Assembly (NCBI GenBank): GCA_944990035.1
Contig: CALYLX010000116.1
Coordinates: 744,001 to 808,000 of the forward strand
Length of the DNA stretch: 64,000 bases
DNA from: Clitopilus passeckerianus
Lineage: Eukaryota; Basidiomycota; Agaricomycetes; Agaricales; Entolomataceae
Reading direction: 5' to 3'
The first letter of the stretch is position 1. The number at the start of each line of letters is the position of its first letter. The position numbers and the translations under genes were made by a program. Below the pieces are notes generated by a model, which was given only the letters and a program-made list of their open reading frames with translations, did no database searches and had not been told where the DNA came from. Of the stretch, positions 1 to 10,471 are shown one piece after another.

Positions 1-31
1 AATTGTTCTATGGGATCACTCCAGTTCTATT

Positions 32-2258
32 CTATTCTACACTGCCGTTCAATGGATCAAACAACCAAACTTGCTGCAATTTCTTACATACCTCTTTGAA
101 CGTTTCCGGTGCTCCCTTCTCGTGTACAAGTGTCAAAGCCATCACATATCGTTGGTCATCTCCATACGTAACAATCCGTGGTTGCTGGAACACGACCTTG
201 AACCTGACTGGCTTCAACGAGGCCATAACTCCAGCAGAATCCTTGAACTCCCCGTCTTACACTTCAAAACCCCTGTCACCTCGTTTTCAGGTGCAACATT
301 CACGCACATGTCGGTCAGAAGCTTCCTGCATTCGCTCCGAGTAACTTGAAGGTCGCAGGTGGATAGAAGAGTCAGGGGAGCAGGCCGGAAGCTGAACACG
401 TTCTCCAGCCAATGGCGTTTGACGGGTGCAGAGGCCATAGATGAAGTTGAGACCCCTGCGTCCGACGCACGACGAGATGCCTGCCTTGCCCAGTTTCGCC
501 TTCGGGAAGTCAGTATCAATGACACTAGCACGTTTATGGGTTTTCCGCCGTCGGAGGATCGTGGAGGTGGCGGGTCGATGCCGATATTTTCCTTGTCGAC
601 ATTCTTTGGCTTGTCAGAGAATAGTGCGATGCGATTTTGCTTCCGGTTGATGCTGAGAGGGCGGGTTCCTTTCGGTTTCTTGGTTGTCTCCTTGTTCTTC
701 GACTGCAAAACACCAGGTAATTTTGTTGGCGTTGAACCTTCAGCGGACCAGGGGTCACCCGAAGTGGCAGCAGTCCTCGCATCCAAGGCGTTGATCTGTT
801 CGGCGATTTGGTTGTAAAACTGTTGGACGTCCTTGTTTTTGGCCCTGGGAGGTGTGATGCGAGGCATCCGTTGGGGAGCGGGAGAGGGGGTGATCGAGGA
901 AGATTCGAAAGACTTTCCTCCGACGAGGCTGATCTTTGACGGCTAGCGGCTCTGCGAGGGGTAGGTGGAGCATTCCTTTGGGGAAGTCCAACCATCTCCA
1001 GGACGTTGTTCACGTTACTGGCGGAAAAGGCCTTCTTATGACCAGCCTTAGCTTTTCGGCGTTGCATCCTTTCTCTAGCCAACCGCTTCTCCTCCTGTGT
1101 ATCCGCACTGATGTCTTCCAGATGCTTGTCGCGGTAGTCGACCAACAACCAATACATTGTCTTCTGCCAATTTGATCCTTGCTAAGCAGGTTTTCTTGAA
1201 TCTCCTGTTCGGGTAAGCCATCCCATAAGGCCTGTAAATTGGAGAGAATGCACGGATCGATCGCGTCGGCATTCTGGATGACACGAACATCATTTTGTGA
1301 ACCAGGAAGGGGCTGCTTCTGCATTCTGGGCTCGTAGAGATGGAAGAAGGGATGCTCCAAGATTTCGGCTGTCGTAATTCGCTGAGCTGGATTCGTATTC
1401 AACATTTGCTTGATCAATTGCTGGGCGTCCGGATGAATGGAAGCGGGCATTTCGTATTTCCCAACTCTAATGAGGTCGAGGAGAATGTCATAGTCTTCAT
1501 GGTCGAAAGGGAGTCCGCCAGTGAGGAGGGCGTAAAGAATTATACCGCATGACCAAGTATCCGCTGCGGGTCCGTCATAGCGCTGATTCTTGATAATTTC
1601 TGGGGCAGCATAGTGTGGACTCCCGCAGCAAGTCTTCAGCAGGTTCTCGGCACCCTCGGCTTGCCAGATTGCCATGCCGAAATCCGCTATTTTGATGTTG
1701 TTGTGCTCGTCGACCAGGATGTTCTCAGGTTTGAGATCGCGGTGGGCAATCTTGAAGCGATGGAGGTAGTCGACAGCACCAATGATTTGCTGGAAGAAGT
1801 GTAGAGCCTCTGGGAGCGGGAGTTTGCCTTTCTTGCACAGGAGATCGAAGAGTTCACCGCCTTTGACATATTCCAGAATCAAGTATAGCTCGGTGGAGGT
1901 TTCCCAGACGTCGTAGATCTGCATGATGTTGGGGTGTTCGAGGAGCTTCATGACTACAATTTCTCGCTCGGCCGCAATGCGATTTCGTTCCACTTCCTCA
2001 GGCAGTTTGCTGGTCGGAGTCTGTGACTGAATGGTGACTTTTGAGATAATTTTGACTGCGGCATGTTGACCCGTCCTAGAGTGCTTCGCAATTCGGACAC
2101 GGCCTATCTCAGTTCTGTTGGTAAGTAAGTGTAGTGACATGGATTGGAACCCGCTTACCAGAATTACCGCTTCCCAGCGTCCTCCCTACCTTCCACAGCC
2201 CAATGTGCTTCGGGTCAGGGCGTCTTGAAGACGGAGAGAAGAGACCTGAGCCCTCCAT
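32..2258 (-). CDS. Gin4/Hsl1/Nim1-type serine/threonine protein kinase (three apparent frame breaks)
   Basis: A CAMK-family kinase related to yeast Gin4/Hsl1/Kcc4, which act at the septin collar and in morphogenesis checkpoint control. The ATG at 2258-2256 opens an exon starting MEGSGLFSP. A 55 nt intron (2104-2158) splits the glycine loop (GSGNSG, then RVRIAKH). Visible in order are AAVKII with the ATP-binding Lys, HRDLKPENIL, DFGMA and the activation segment TCCGSPHYAAPE. Next comes a QKTMYWLLVDYR segment typical of SAD/Gin4 kinases, then a Ser/Pro-rich linker. A C-terminal KA1-like stretch (VRFKVVFQQPRIV) runs to a stop at 32. The frame changes near 1171-1173, near 935-937 (exact point uncertain) and near 250-253, each consistent with one missing base in a homopolymer. 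The conserved sequence on both sides argues for one gene. The family is secure; which of Gin4, Hsl1 or Kcc4 it matches is not. Without correction the protein would end shortly after the kinase domain. Confidence 0.88.
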
Positions 2259-2542
2259 AGTGAGTTAAGGAAGAAAGAGAGCGCGTAGAGGCTGACCTGG
2301 TACATTGCTCCTGTTTCCAGTGCGGCGTACTGGCTGGATTGAGAACAGAACCGGAAGCTACGTCGGACTCGGAGGCCACAGGCTTCTTGATTCAACAGCG
2401 ACAAATAACGCGTCCTACCTGGTCACGAGCTCGCGCTCGCTTTCGAATCCTATTGGCTCACGCTTGGAGTCGTCGGCACCGTCAGACGTTTCCTTGCTCT
2501 TATATCGACTGGTATCCTGTGCGGCTTTGAATTCATCTCAAG
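2259..2542. promoter_or_regulatory. Divergent promoter between the Gin4-like kinase and LIG4
   Basis: These 284 bp separate two start codons pointing in opposite directions, so they must hold both 5' UTRs and promoters. I see no convincing TATA box. The assignment rests on gene orientation only. Confidence 0.5.
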
Positions 2543-5500
2543 ATGATGCAGCCAACTCCTGCACCAAGTGTGCCTCCCAGCTCCCCTGGGCCTCGAACAG
2601 AAGAACTACCAGCTCCTCCCATGGTTGCGCCACCTCAGAATGTAGGAAGTGCACCATTTGGAGTGCTTGTCGGGTTATTCGAGAAGCTAGCAGTAGAAAG
2701 GAAACACGAACGGAGGAGAAAGCTTCTTGATGCATGGTTCAATGTTTGTCATTCCTCAATGAATGTTTCTCATGTTCCTGACATTTTTGAATTTGATAAG
2801 CACTGGCGAGAGGAAAAGGGACATGATTTATATCCAGTATTGCGCCTAATACTTCCTCAGGTACACAATTATGATCTACGAAGCATGCGGCAAGCTAACT
2901 ATAGTACAATCTTGCCAGAAAGATCGAGAACGTGCTGTTTATGGGCTGAAAGAGAAGAACCTTGCAAAAACCTACATCAAGCTGATTCCACTCCAACGCA
3001 AGGATCATGATGCGATTCGTCTGCTGAACTGGAAGAAACCAACTGAGAAAGAAGTGAGATAAGCCGAAGAGATTCCCAAAGATACGCATTGACGCAGCAA
3101 ACAGAAAGCATCAGGCGACTTCCCGACCGTCTTGTACGAGGTGGTTAGCAAGAGATCGTCTGTCATTGAGGGGTCACTTTCAATAGACGACCTGAATGAT
3201 ATCTTGGACGAACTCTCCCAGAATATGGGGAAACAGTACGTCTAACTCTGTTTCATTTATTCTGCCCTCTGACGTACGAACAGGGATACCCAATCAAAGA
3301 TCCTTCAAAGGGTGTATAACAGAACTACGGCAGAGGAACAGCGGTGGATTATGCGTATTATTCTCAAAGGTAGGCTGATCTTCTTTCGTGCATAAATCAT
3401 ACCAATTACCGTGACAGACATGCAAATATCCGTGAAGGAGACAACTGTCTTTTCTGTCTTCCATCCCGATGCCCAAGACCTGTACAACACATGCTCAGAT
3501 TTGAAGAAAGTTGCTTGGGAGCTTTGGGACCCGTCATTCCGATTGCACGCAGATGTACGCCTGCGAAACTAAAGTCGTGTTTGATACTGATCCCAGGTCC
3601 CAGGACAAAAATGTTCAACTGTTCCATGCCTTTGCTCCTATGCTCTGCAAAAGACCCACGAAGAAGGTTGAGGAAACTGTTCGCGAAATGGGTGGACATG
3701 AGTTCTTCATAGAAGAGAAGTTGGATGGCGAAAGAATGCAAATGCACAAGCGGGGGAATGAGTATTATTACTGCTCAAGGTACTTGCCTCAAACTACAAA
3801 ATCTGAACAAAAGGCTCATCTTTGAATGCAGGAAAGGCAAGGATTACACGTATCTGTACGGAAAGCACGTCGGTCTAGGAAGCTTGACCCCACATCCACC
3901 AAGCATTTGACCCTCGGGTAGACGAGTTGAGTTTGTATGTTTCTGAATCCGTATATAATACTGATTGTACTTTAGCATAATCCTCGACGGTGAAATGCTT
4001 GTCTGGGACCCAATCTCGGAGAAAAATATGCCGTTCGGTACCTTGAAGACAGCTGCTCTGGGTAAGAACATCGCAGCACAGCAGACGTTATGACATAACT
4101 CACTGTCATCTTTTAGACAAATCCAAGACAGAGCACAATCCCCGCCCATGTTGTAGGTATATGTTATCAAATTTGAACCCAGTGCCCATTCTCATTGTAT
4201 GCATTCAGTTAAGGTCTTCGACCTTTTGTACCTGAATGGACAATCTTTGCTTCACAAGTCCACTCAGTTTCGGAAGCGAAACATGAGAAGTTGTCTGAAG
4301 GAAGTCCCTGGCCGCATCGAGTTTACAGTCGAGTACAAAGGAAAGACCGCACAGGATGTACGAACTAGGATGGAGGAAGTTATGACGTCTCGAGGTGAAG
4401 GGCTTGTAATCAAGCACCCTTTGTCAAAGTACGTTCTGAATGGGAGAAATATGGATTGGATCAAGGTGAGGTTTGACCTTCCAGTATCGATTATTCCATG
4501 CTGACTTTTGCCGAAGGTCAAACCAGAGTATATGGTAACAGATTTGTAAAATCAAAAACTCTCGGTTCTAATAAACCCCAGGATAACATGGGAGAAACCG
4601 TCGATGTGCTTGTCGTTGCTGGCAACTACGGTAGCGGAAAGAGAGGAGGTGGAGTATCGACTCTCATTTGCGCCGTTTTGGACGACCGAAGTACTGCAGA
4701 AGACGACGACGAGCCCAAGTGAGATGGTCTGCTCCAAGATTCTCTTAACGTACTCACGTTGTCGACAGATATAGCACCTTCGTCCGCATTGGCTCTGGCC
4801 TGTCGTTCGCTGACTATGTCTGGGTGCGATCCAAACCTTGGAAACCCTGGGATCCTAAGAAGCCCCCGGCATTCCTTAGGACGTCAAAGAGAGGGCGAGA
4901 AGACAAGGGAGATATATACCTGGAACCCGAAGAGTCTGTATTTTTCTTTCCAAAGAGAATGGCCTTCTGACATCTTTTGCATAGCTCCTTCATACTGAAG
5001 GTCAAGGCGGCCGAAATTGTCCCTACAGATCAATATGACATGGGATTTACGATGCGATTCCCCAGAGCACTCTCCATCAGAGACGACCTGAGTATCGCGG
5101 AATGTATGAGCGCTAAAGGTACGATTGGTCAAGTCCGCTGTGCATGTGAAAACACTCATCATTAAACAGAGGTACTCGAGAGCATGAGAGCGGAGAAGAA
5201 GAGAAAGATGGAGAGTGATATCGGGCCGAAGACGAAGAAACGCAAAACCAATGCGAAGCCGGTATGTTGAGTTCCATTATGCACGTACATTTCAAGTCTT
5301 ATTTTTTGGGAAAAGATTACGACTCTTCCTGAATACCAAGGACCGAAACTCAAGGATGTTAAGGTCGAATCTAAGCTGTTTGAAGGATTGAAGTTTGGTA
5401 AGGAGTTGTTCCGTTTATTGTCCGACCCGTTACTAAGAATTGGTCAGTTGTCATGTCCGATCCGAAGTCGCGAACTGGAGAGGACGACAAGAAGGAGTTG

Positions 5501-6925
5501 ATGAAGCTGTAAGTGTTAGGTTTCTTGGTCCTGAAGCTCGTTGTTGACCCATTGCCCGTATATGCGCAGAATTCATTCACACAGCGGGAAATGTTTGCAG
5601 ATAGCCAAAGAACAGCCAGACTTGTTCGTCGTATACGGAGGCAAAGTTATTCGTAAGTACTCTCAATAACTCTGTTCACAATAACTCGGATGGAATTAAT
5701 CCGCCCTGGCTAGCATACGATCTCAAACTGCTGATCGATAAGGATGTTTATGACGTTCTTACACCCGACTGGATCAACGACTCTATCGAGCAGTGCGAAC
5801 TCTGCCCACTCAGAAGAAAGTGAGTATGACACAGTCTTTTGCTGCCTTAATTGCGTTTGACCTAACGTAACCCAGGTACTTCTTCCATGCTAGTTCAACC
5901 CGTGCCGATGATCAGGAATACAATGTAGAAGAGGACGAGCAAGGGGACGGGGAGGGTGTCGACATGCCTCCCCCTTCTAAGGAAGCCAGTGTCTCCAGAG
6001 ACAGCGAGGAGCGCCTATCTGCCCCGCAATCCCCTGTTCCAAAGATGGAGGAGGTAGACAGCCATCCTGAGTTGGCGGAATGGTTCAAGGTCGAGAAAAG
6101 ACGCACAAACGAAGATATGGATGACCAGAGCGATGGTTCTGTGACCGAGCCCGATTCAGATAATGAAGATGTCAAGGAGGAAGAGGTGGATGAAAGGGAT
6201 GACCTTGACGACTGGTTCAACGTTGGCAAGGCTTCAACCTCACAGGATTCGAAGGAAGATGTTGAGGACGTAAAGGTTGGTCCTTCACAGCAATCCATGG
6301 GAATGCAAACTAAATTCAAAATCAGGCAGTTGATGTTACAATGGGGGAAGACGAGAATGCCATGGAATACGACCAAGAGTTCATCTTCAAGCACCTGTTC
6401 GTTGATTTATCATTGAGCTTCTACTTACGAAATTGCTCACCGTTCTCACCGTTCTATAGGTGTTTCTATCTTGATTCGCCAAAGAACGCTCACAAGCATG
6501 GAATGAGCGTCAAACCCTCCCATGGCTCTGGGCCAGATGTCGAGAAGTAGTGAGTAAAACAGTGTTGAAATGACCAGTGTCTGATGTCACTTTTTCAAGC
6601 TTCGAGGAACTGGCCAAGAAAATCACTGACAACGGCGGAAAGGTCGTCGACCTGGACGAACCGAAGCTCACACATGTTGTTATTGACAAACGAGACGATA
6701 GCCGTAGACTCGACCTGATGAAGAGGACTTCAAAGTAAGTTCCGAGATTACACGCGCACCCTAATATCCTGACATTTCCTGCCAGACCGAAACGCCGACA
6801 CCTGGTTATCGCACAGTATATTGGCGCATGTCTCGAGGAGGAGACATTACTTGATGAAGAAGGTGAGCGGTTTGTCTATTTCCTGCTCCATTTTTTCTCA
6901 CTCGCGCATAGAATTTGTACCGTAG
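2543..6925 (+). CDS. LIG4: DNA ligase IV (ATP-dependent, non-homologous end joining)
   Basis: Seals double-strand breaks in non-homologous end joining in the nucleus, normally with an XRCC4/Lif1 partner. The gene has about 25 short introns. The N-terminal ligase domain (LLDAWFNVCHSSMNV onward) leads to motif I, EEKLDGERMQMHK; the adenylated Lys is codon 3718-3720. Later motifs include LDGEMLVWDP, SRGEGLVIKHP and DWIKVKPEYM. An OB-fold region follows (VDVLVVAGNYGSG). Two BRCT domains come last, the first around 5450-5900 and the second from YLDSPKNAHKHG (about 6470) to the stop TAG at 6923-6925. A long acidic linker separates the BRCT domains. Just after GKHVGLGSLTP (about 3891-3896) the frame breaks; a missing AC dinucleotide restores the expected SLTPHIHQAFDPRVDEL. 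All other exon joins are in frame. The domain order is diagnostic for ligase IV rather than ligase I. Confidence 0.95.
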
Positions 6926-7300
6926 AAACTTCTGCTGGCTATCCAGCCAACCCGTATCTTTAATATCTAACAAATAACCCTGGCAGATTGAATGGACACC
7001 TGTACATCATTGTATCGTTTTAGGATTTGTTGTATTGTGTTGTGAATTTTGATGCACCACCGTGTCGCTTGAATCAAGCCACCGTCGCGTCCTGGCCCAG
7101 TCTCTCCCTCATACCCTCCTCCCGACTCCCAGTGAAATCCTTCCTCTACCCGCCAGAGACTTGCTCTAAACCTTCGAAGGCAAACAGCCTTCACAGTTTC
7201 CAATTTTATCCTCCTTTTCCCCGCTTTTTACACGCGTCACCCGTTTCCAAGTTCCACGACTCCTCTTCTCACACAGCTCTTTATACCATAAAGTTGTATC
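6926..7300. other. Intergenic: LIG4 3' end and forkhead gene promoter
   Basis: No gene is seen here. The stretch from about 7085 to 7280 is strongly pyrimidine-rich on the plus strand, typical of fungal core promoters just upstream of a start codon, and would drive the forkhead gene at 7301. Confidence 0.5.
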
Positions 7301-10115
7301 ATGGACAATCCACCTCTTTCGCCTATCTCTCAGCTTTTGAAAACGCTAGGAATCACTCGCGAGGACCTGGAGAAGCGCAGTGATCAAATGCGTCAATTTT
7401 TGACCACAGAAAATACCCCTGCTTTACGCGTCGCGGAACCCGACAAGTCCCATAAACATCACAAGTCTGGCGATTCATGGTCTAAGCCAAGGTCGAGCAG
7501 CTCTACGACATCCTTCAACCGTTCTAGGTCTCGCGCCAACTCGTTTCGGGATGCAACGCCCCCGATGACGCCCGTGAAGCCAGGGTCCTCAGAGACTGCA
7601 GGTTCATTGAGACATTACGACAGCATGGAAGCGGTCATTGAACGTCAACGACGCCAGAGTCGACGAGAGAAACGAGAAAGACGCGAAAGGGAACGAGATT
7701 CAATGGCGGGGACCACTGCTCCTCAGCCGTCGTCGCCGACCCCAAGTAACACGTCTCACCACACTCACAACGCAAATTCTACTGCTCAGGGACGTGACAG
7801 TCGACGCGTTTCCTTCTCTGGGAATAAAGAAACTGCAAACCCAACCCTGCCAGCTGTATGTTTCCTTGATTCGACGCGTCGCTTAGAATTTCTTCGCTAA
7901 CATCGTTGCAGACTGACCCTTCTACACTACCCGTGACACCTCAGAGAAGTAGGTACTACCGAGAGCATACAATTCTGTCTTCCTCCCAGATAGCTACTCA
8001 AACAGTATGTGTCCCCTCTTCGAATGCCTTTACAATAAGCTAATTAATTGCCATAAAGGCCGCCGTCACCGTGAAGACAGAAGCGATGACACCCACGCGC
8101 TGTCCTAGTCCATCCGCGCCCCCTTCCACGTCCACACCGACCGTACAACACCCACAAGTCTTCTATGCTTCGTATCCTCATTACCTTCCGTATTCTCTTC
8201 TTCCTCCAATGTTTCCCACTGCGGTGGCGGGGCCGTCAGCACTACCTGTGACACCTCAACCTCATCGAGCATTGGCGGCACAGCGCAAAGCCACTTTCAA
8301 ATCTCCGCTACCGCCATCCTCTCCACTACCCGCTTCCTCGCCAGTTGCCACTCCTCGTGCTGTCAATCTTGTGTCTTCTCCAGGCCCTTCCGTGCCCCTA
8401 CCTGACGAGGACGATTACGACAAGCTTCCTTTCAAATTGCCGCCTGGACCATACTCTCCGACTAAACCTGATGCATCTTACGCCGCTCTTATTGGCCAGG
8501 CAATTCTCTCCTCGCCTGATAGAAAGCTCACCCTTCAAGAGATTTATGACTACATCACAATTGTGTATCCCCACTTTAAAAGGGGTGAACAGACATGGAT
8601 GAATAGCATTCGACATGTTCTGAGCACAACTGTATGCTTCCGCAAGGTTGTTCGGGATAGGTCTCAAGGACGAACACAATGGACCATATACGATGAAGAC
8701 CTTGATTGTTTTAAGGGAGGAGGATTCCGCAAGGCATTGTGCAAAGATTATGCCAATAGCTCGGCTGCGAAGGAGAGAGCTCCTGGTAGCAGAGGCAAAG
8801 GCAAAGGCAAGAAGCGAGTAGACAATGAGGAGGTCTCCATTGATACACGAAAGGCGAAAAAGCCCAAATTAGACCATGAATCCCTTGCCTCAGGTTCTGC
8901 TGCAGTATATCACCCACCACCGATCTCGTCTCATCCTATCTTCCCTCCAACCAGACCGACACATCACCATCAACCCTACTATGAGACTTGCCTGCAGACT
9001 CAGCCCATGCCAGGTGATATCATATTCCCACCGATACCTACCGACGTGGGCTATACAAGAATATCGATACCAGATACGTCGCCCTCTGCACCGTCGTCCA
9101 CAATGGAGGAGCATGCCTCAGATCCTCCACCGAGCTCAACGCCTCCACCTAAGTCGGATCGTGACATTCAGCCGTCCTCATCCTCGTCATCTTCCCTACC
9201 TGAGCTGGTCCAGAACTCTAGCTCATCTAATTCCAGCCCCGTTCCTGCAACTTCGGATGCCGATGATACTCTCCCTCGTGTAGACATACCGCTGGGATCC
9301 GGAGTTGATCAACCTACATCGGATGATGAAGAGCAGATTCGAGCCCTTGAGAAGAGTTTCTTGGTCCCTGTCAAGGATTGGGGCGTGTCTCCTGGCACAC
9401 CTCGCAAACGCACCCGTTCACCGGAATTGATGTATCTGGAGGAGCCTGTGCAATCTCTGAAACCAAGCCTCAGGTTTGACGAGAGGCCCTTCAATGTCAG
9501 TCTCCTTCCAGTTTTATTCCGATTTAATTGTCTGACGATGAATTGTAGAAGAAGATTACTTTCCCTCCATTCCCTACCTCCCCAACTTTAGACCGGAAGG
9601 CTGAATCCCGACTTCCGAAGACATCGGTGGCGAGTTACGATCGTCGTTCCGATTCCCCAACTCCTACCACGCCTCCCCGCACAGCCCGCCAGCTGCCAAC
9701 GTCATCGGTTCGTACCCCTCTGTCCTCCAAGGGCATTAACCCGGCGGCGTTGCAAGCCGATAATGATGACGAGGATATTGGCAAACGACGGCTGGATCGC
9801 ACACCTCGCAAGCGTGTAACAAGTGCAGGGAATGCTGCACCTGCACCTGTCACACCACGACGGCTAATATTCCCTGCGAATCAGAATGATTCTCCATTCC
9901 GCACCCCGAGCGGGATATTTGGAACGTCACCGTTTAGAACACCTGGCTCACGGGCCATTTTTGATCCTCATGATCCTGGAGCATTGTTGGACGATGAGCT
10001 CAACAGGCTGGGCCATGGCCCTGGAGACAGCCCCGCAGGCATTTTTGGGAAAGGCAGAGGATCGTTGTTGTATGATAGTCCCGGATTGTCGACCAGCCCT
10101 GGACGATGGTGGTGA
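7301..10115 (+). CDS. Forkhead-domain transcription factor
   Basis: A nuclear DNA-binding regulator of the fungal forkhead family (Hcm1/Fkh type); its targets cannot be read from sequence. The start ATG at 7301 is followed by a Ser/Arg-rich N-terminus (MDNPPLSPISQLLKTLG) and two short introns before 8071. The forkhead domain lies at about 8440-8760: KPDASYAALIGQAILSSP, LTLQEIYDYI, the recognition helix region WMNSIRHVLSTTVCF and the wing WTIYDEDLDCF. The usual NSIRHNLS is NSIRHVLS here, a one-residue departure. A KGKGKKRVD-type basic patch and long Ser/Pro-rich tails follow, with many SP/TP sites that could be kinase targets. A third intron lies at about 9495-9548. The stop is at 10113-10115. 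No FHA domain is seen, which argues against an Fkh1/Fkh2 orthologue. All exon joins are in frame. Confidence 0.9.
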
Positions 10116-10471
10116 TGACCTGACTTTTTTTTGGACGATTTTTGTCTATAAATTTCTCCTTTTTTCTTGTGTTTTGCTGTCAACCCACTTTCACGAACTT
10201 GCATGAATTGAGCATATTTTTAGATATCTATTTGCTACGTAGGTCAAACAAGTTGTAAGAATAAATTGTACAATAGGCACAAGACATTTCTGATATTCGT
10301 CAAGTTGGAGTGTGAGGCAGTCACGGGTGTGGTCACTTGCGGAGTGTGACGATCATCTTTCGACGAGAAACCACTGCATCTGCTATCCTCACTGGCTCTG
10401 CAATATCTTGTCGACGAACAACAATTCCTGCTGCAACGTCAAAGCCTTTGAAGGCGTTTTAGTCTTCAATT
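10116..10471. other. Intergenic: forkhead 3' UTR and RhoGAP promoter
   Basis: No gene is seen. An AATAAA at 10260-10265, about 145 nt after the forkhead stop, is a plausible polyadenylation signal. The rest should hold the promoter of the plus-strand gene starting at 10472. Confidence 0.45.

Noticed and set aside
5912..6394. 160-codon Ser-rich minus-strand frame
   Set aside because: It is the antisense shadow of the acidic linker between the LIG4 BRCT domains.
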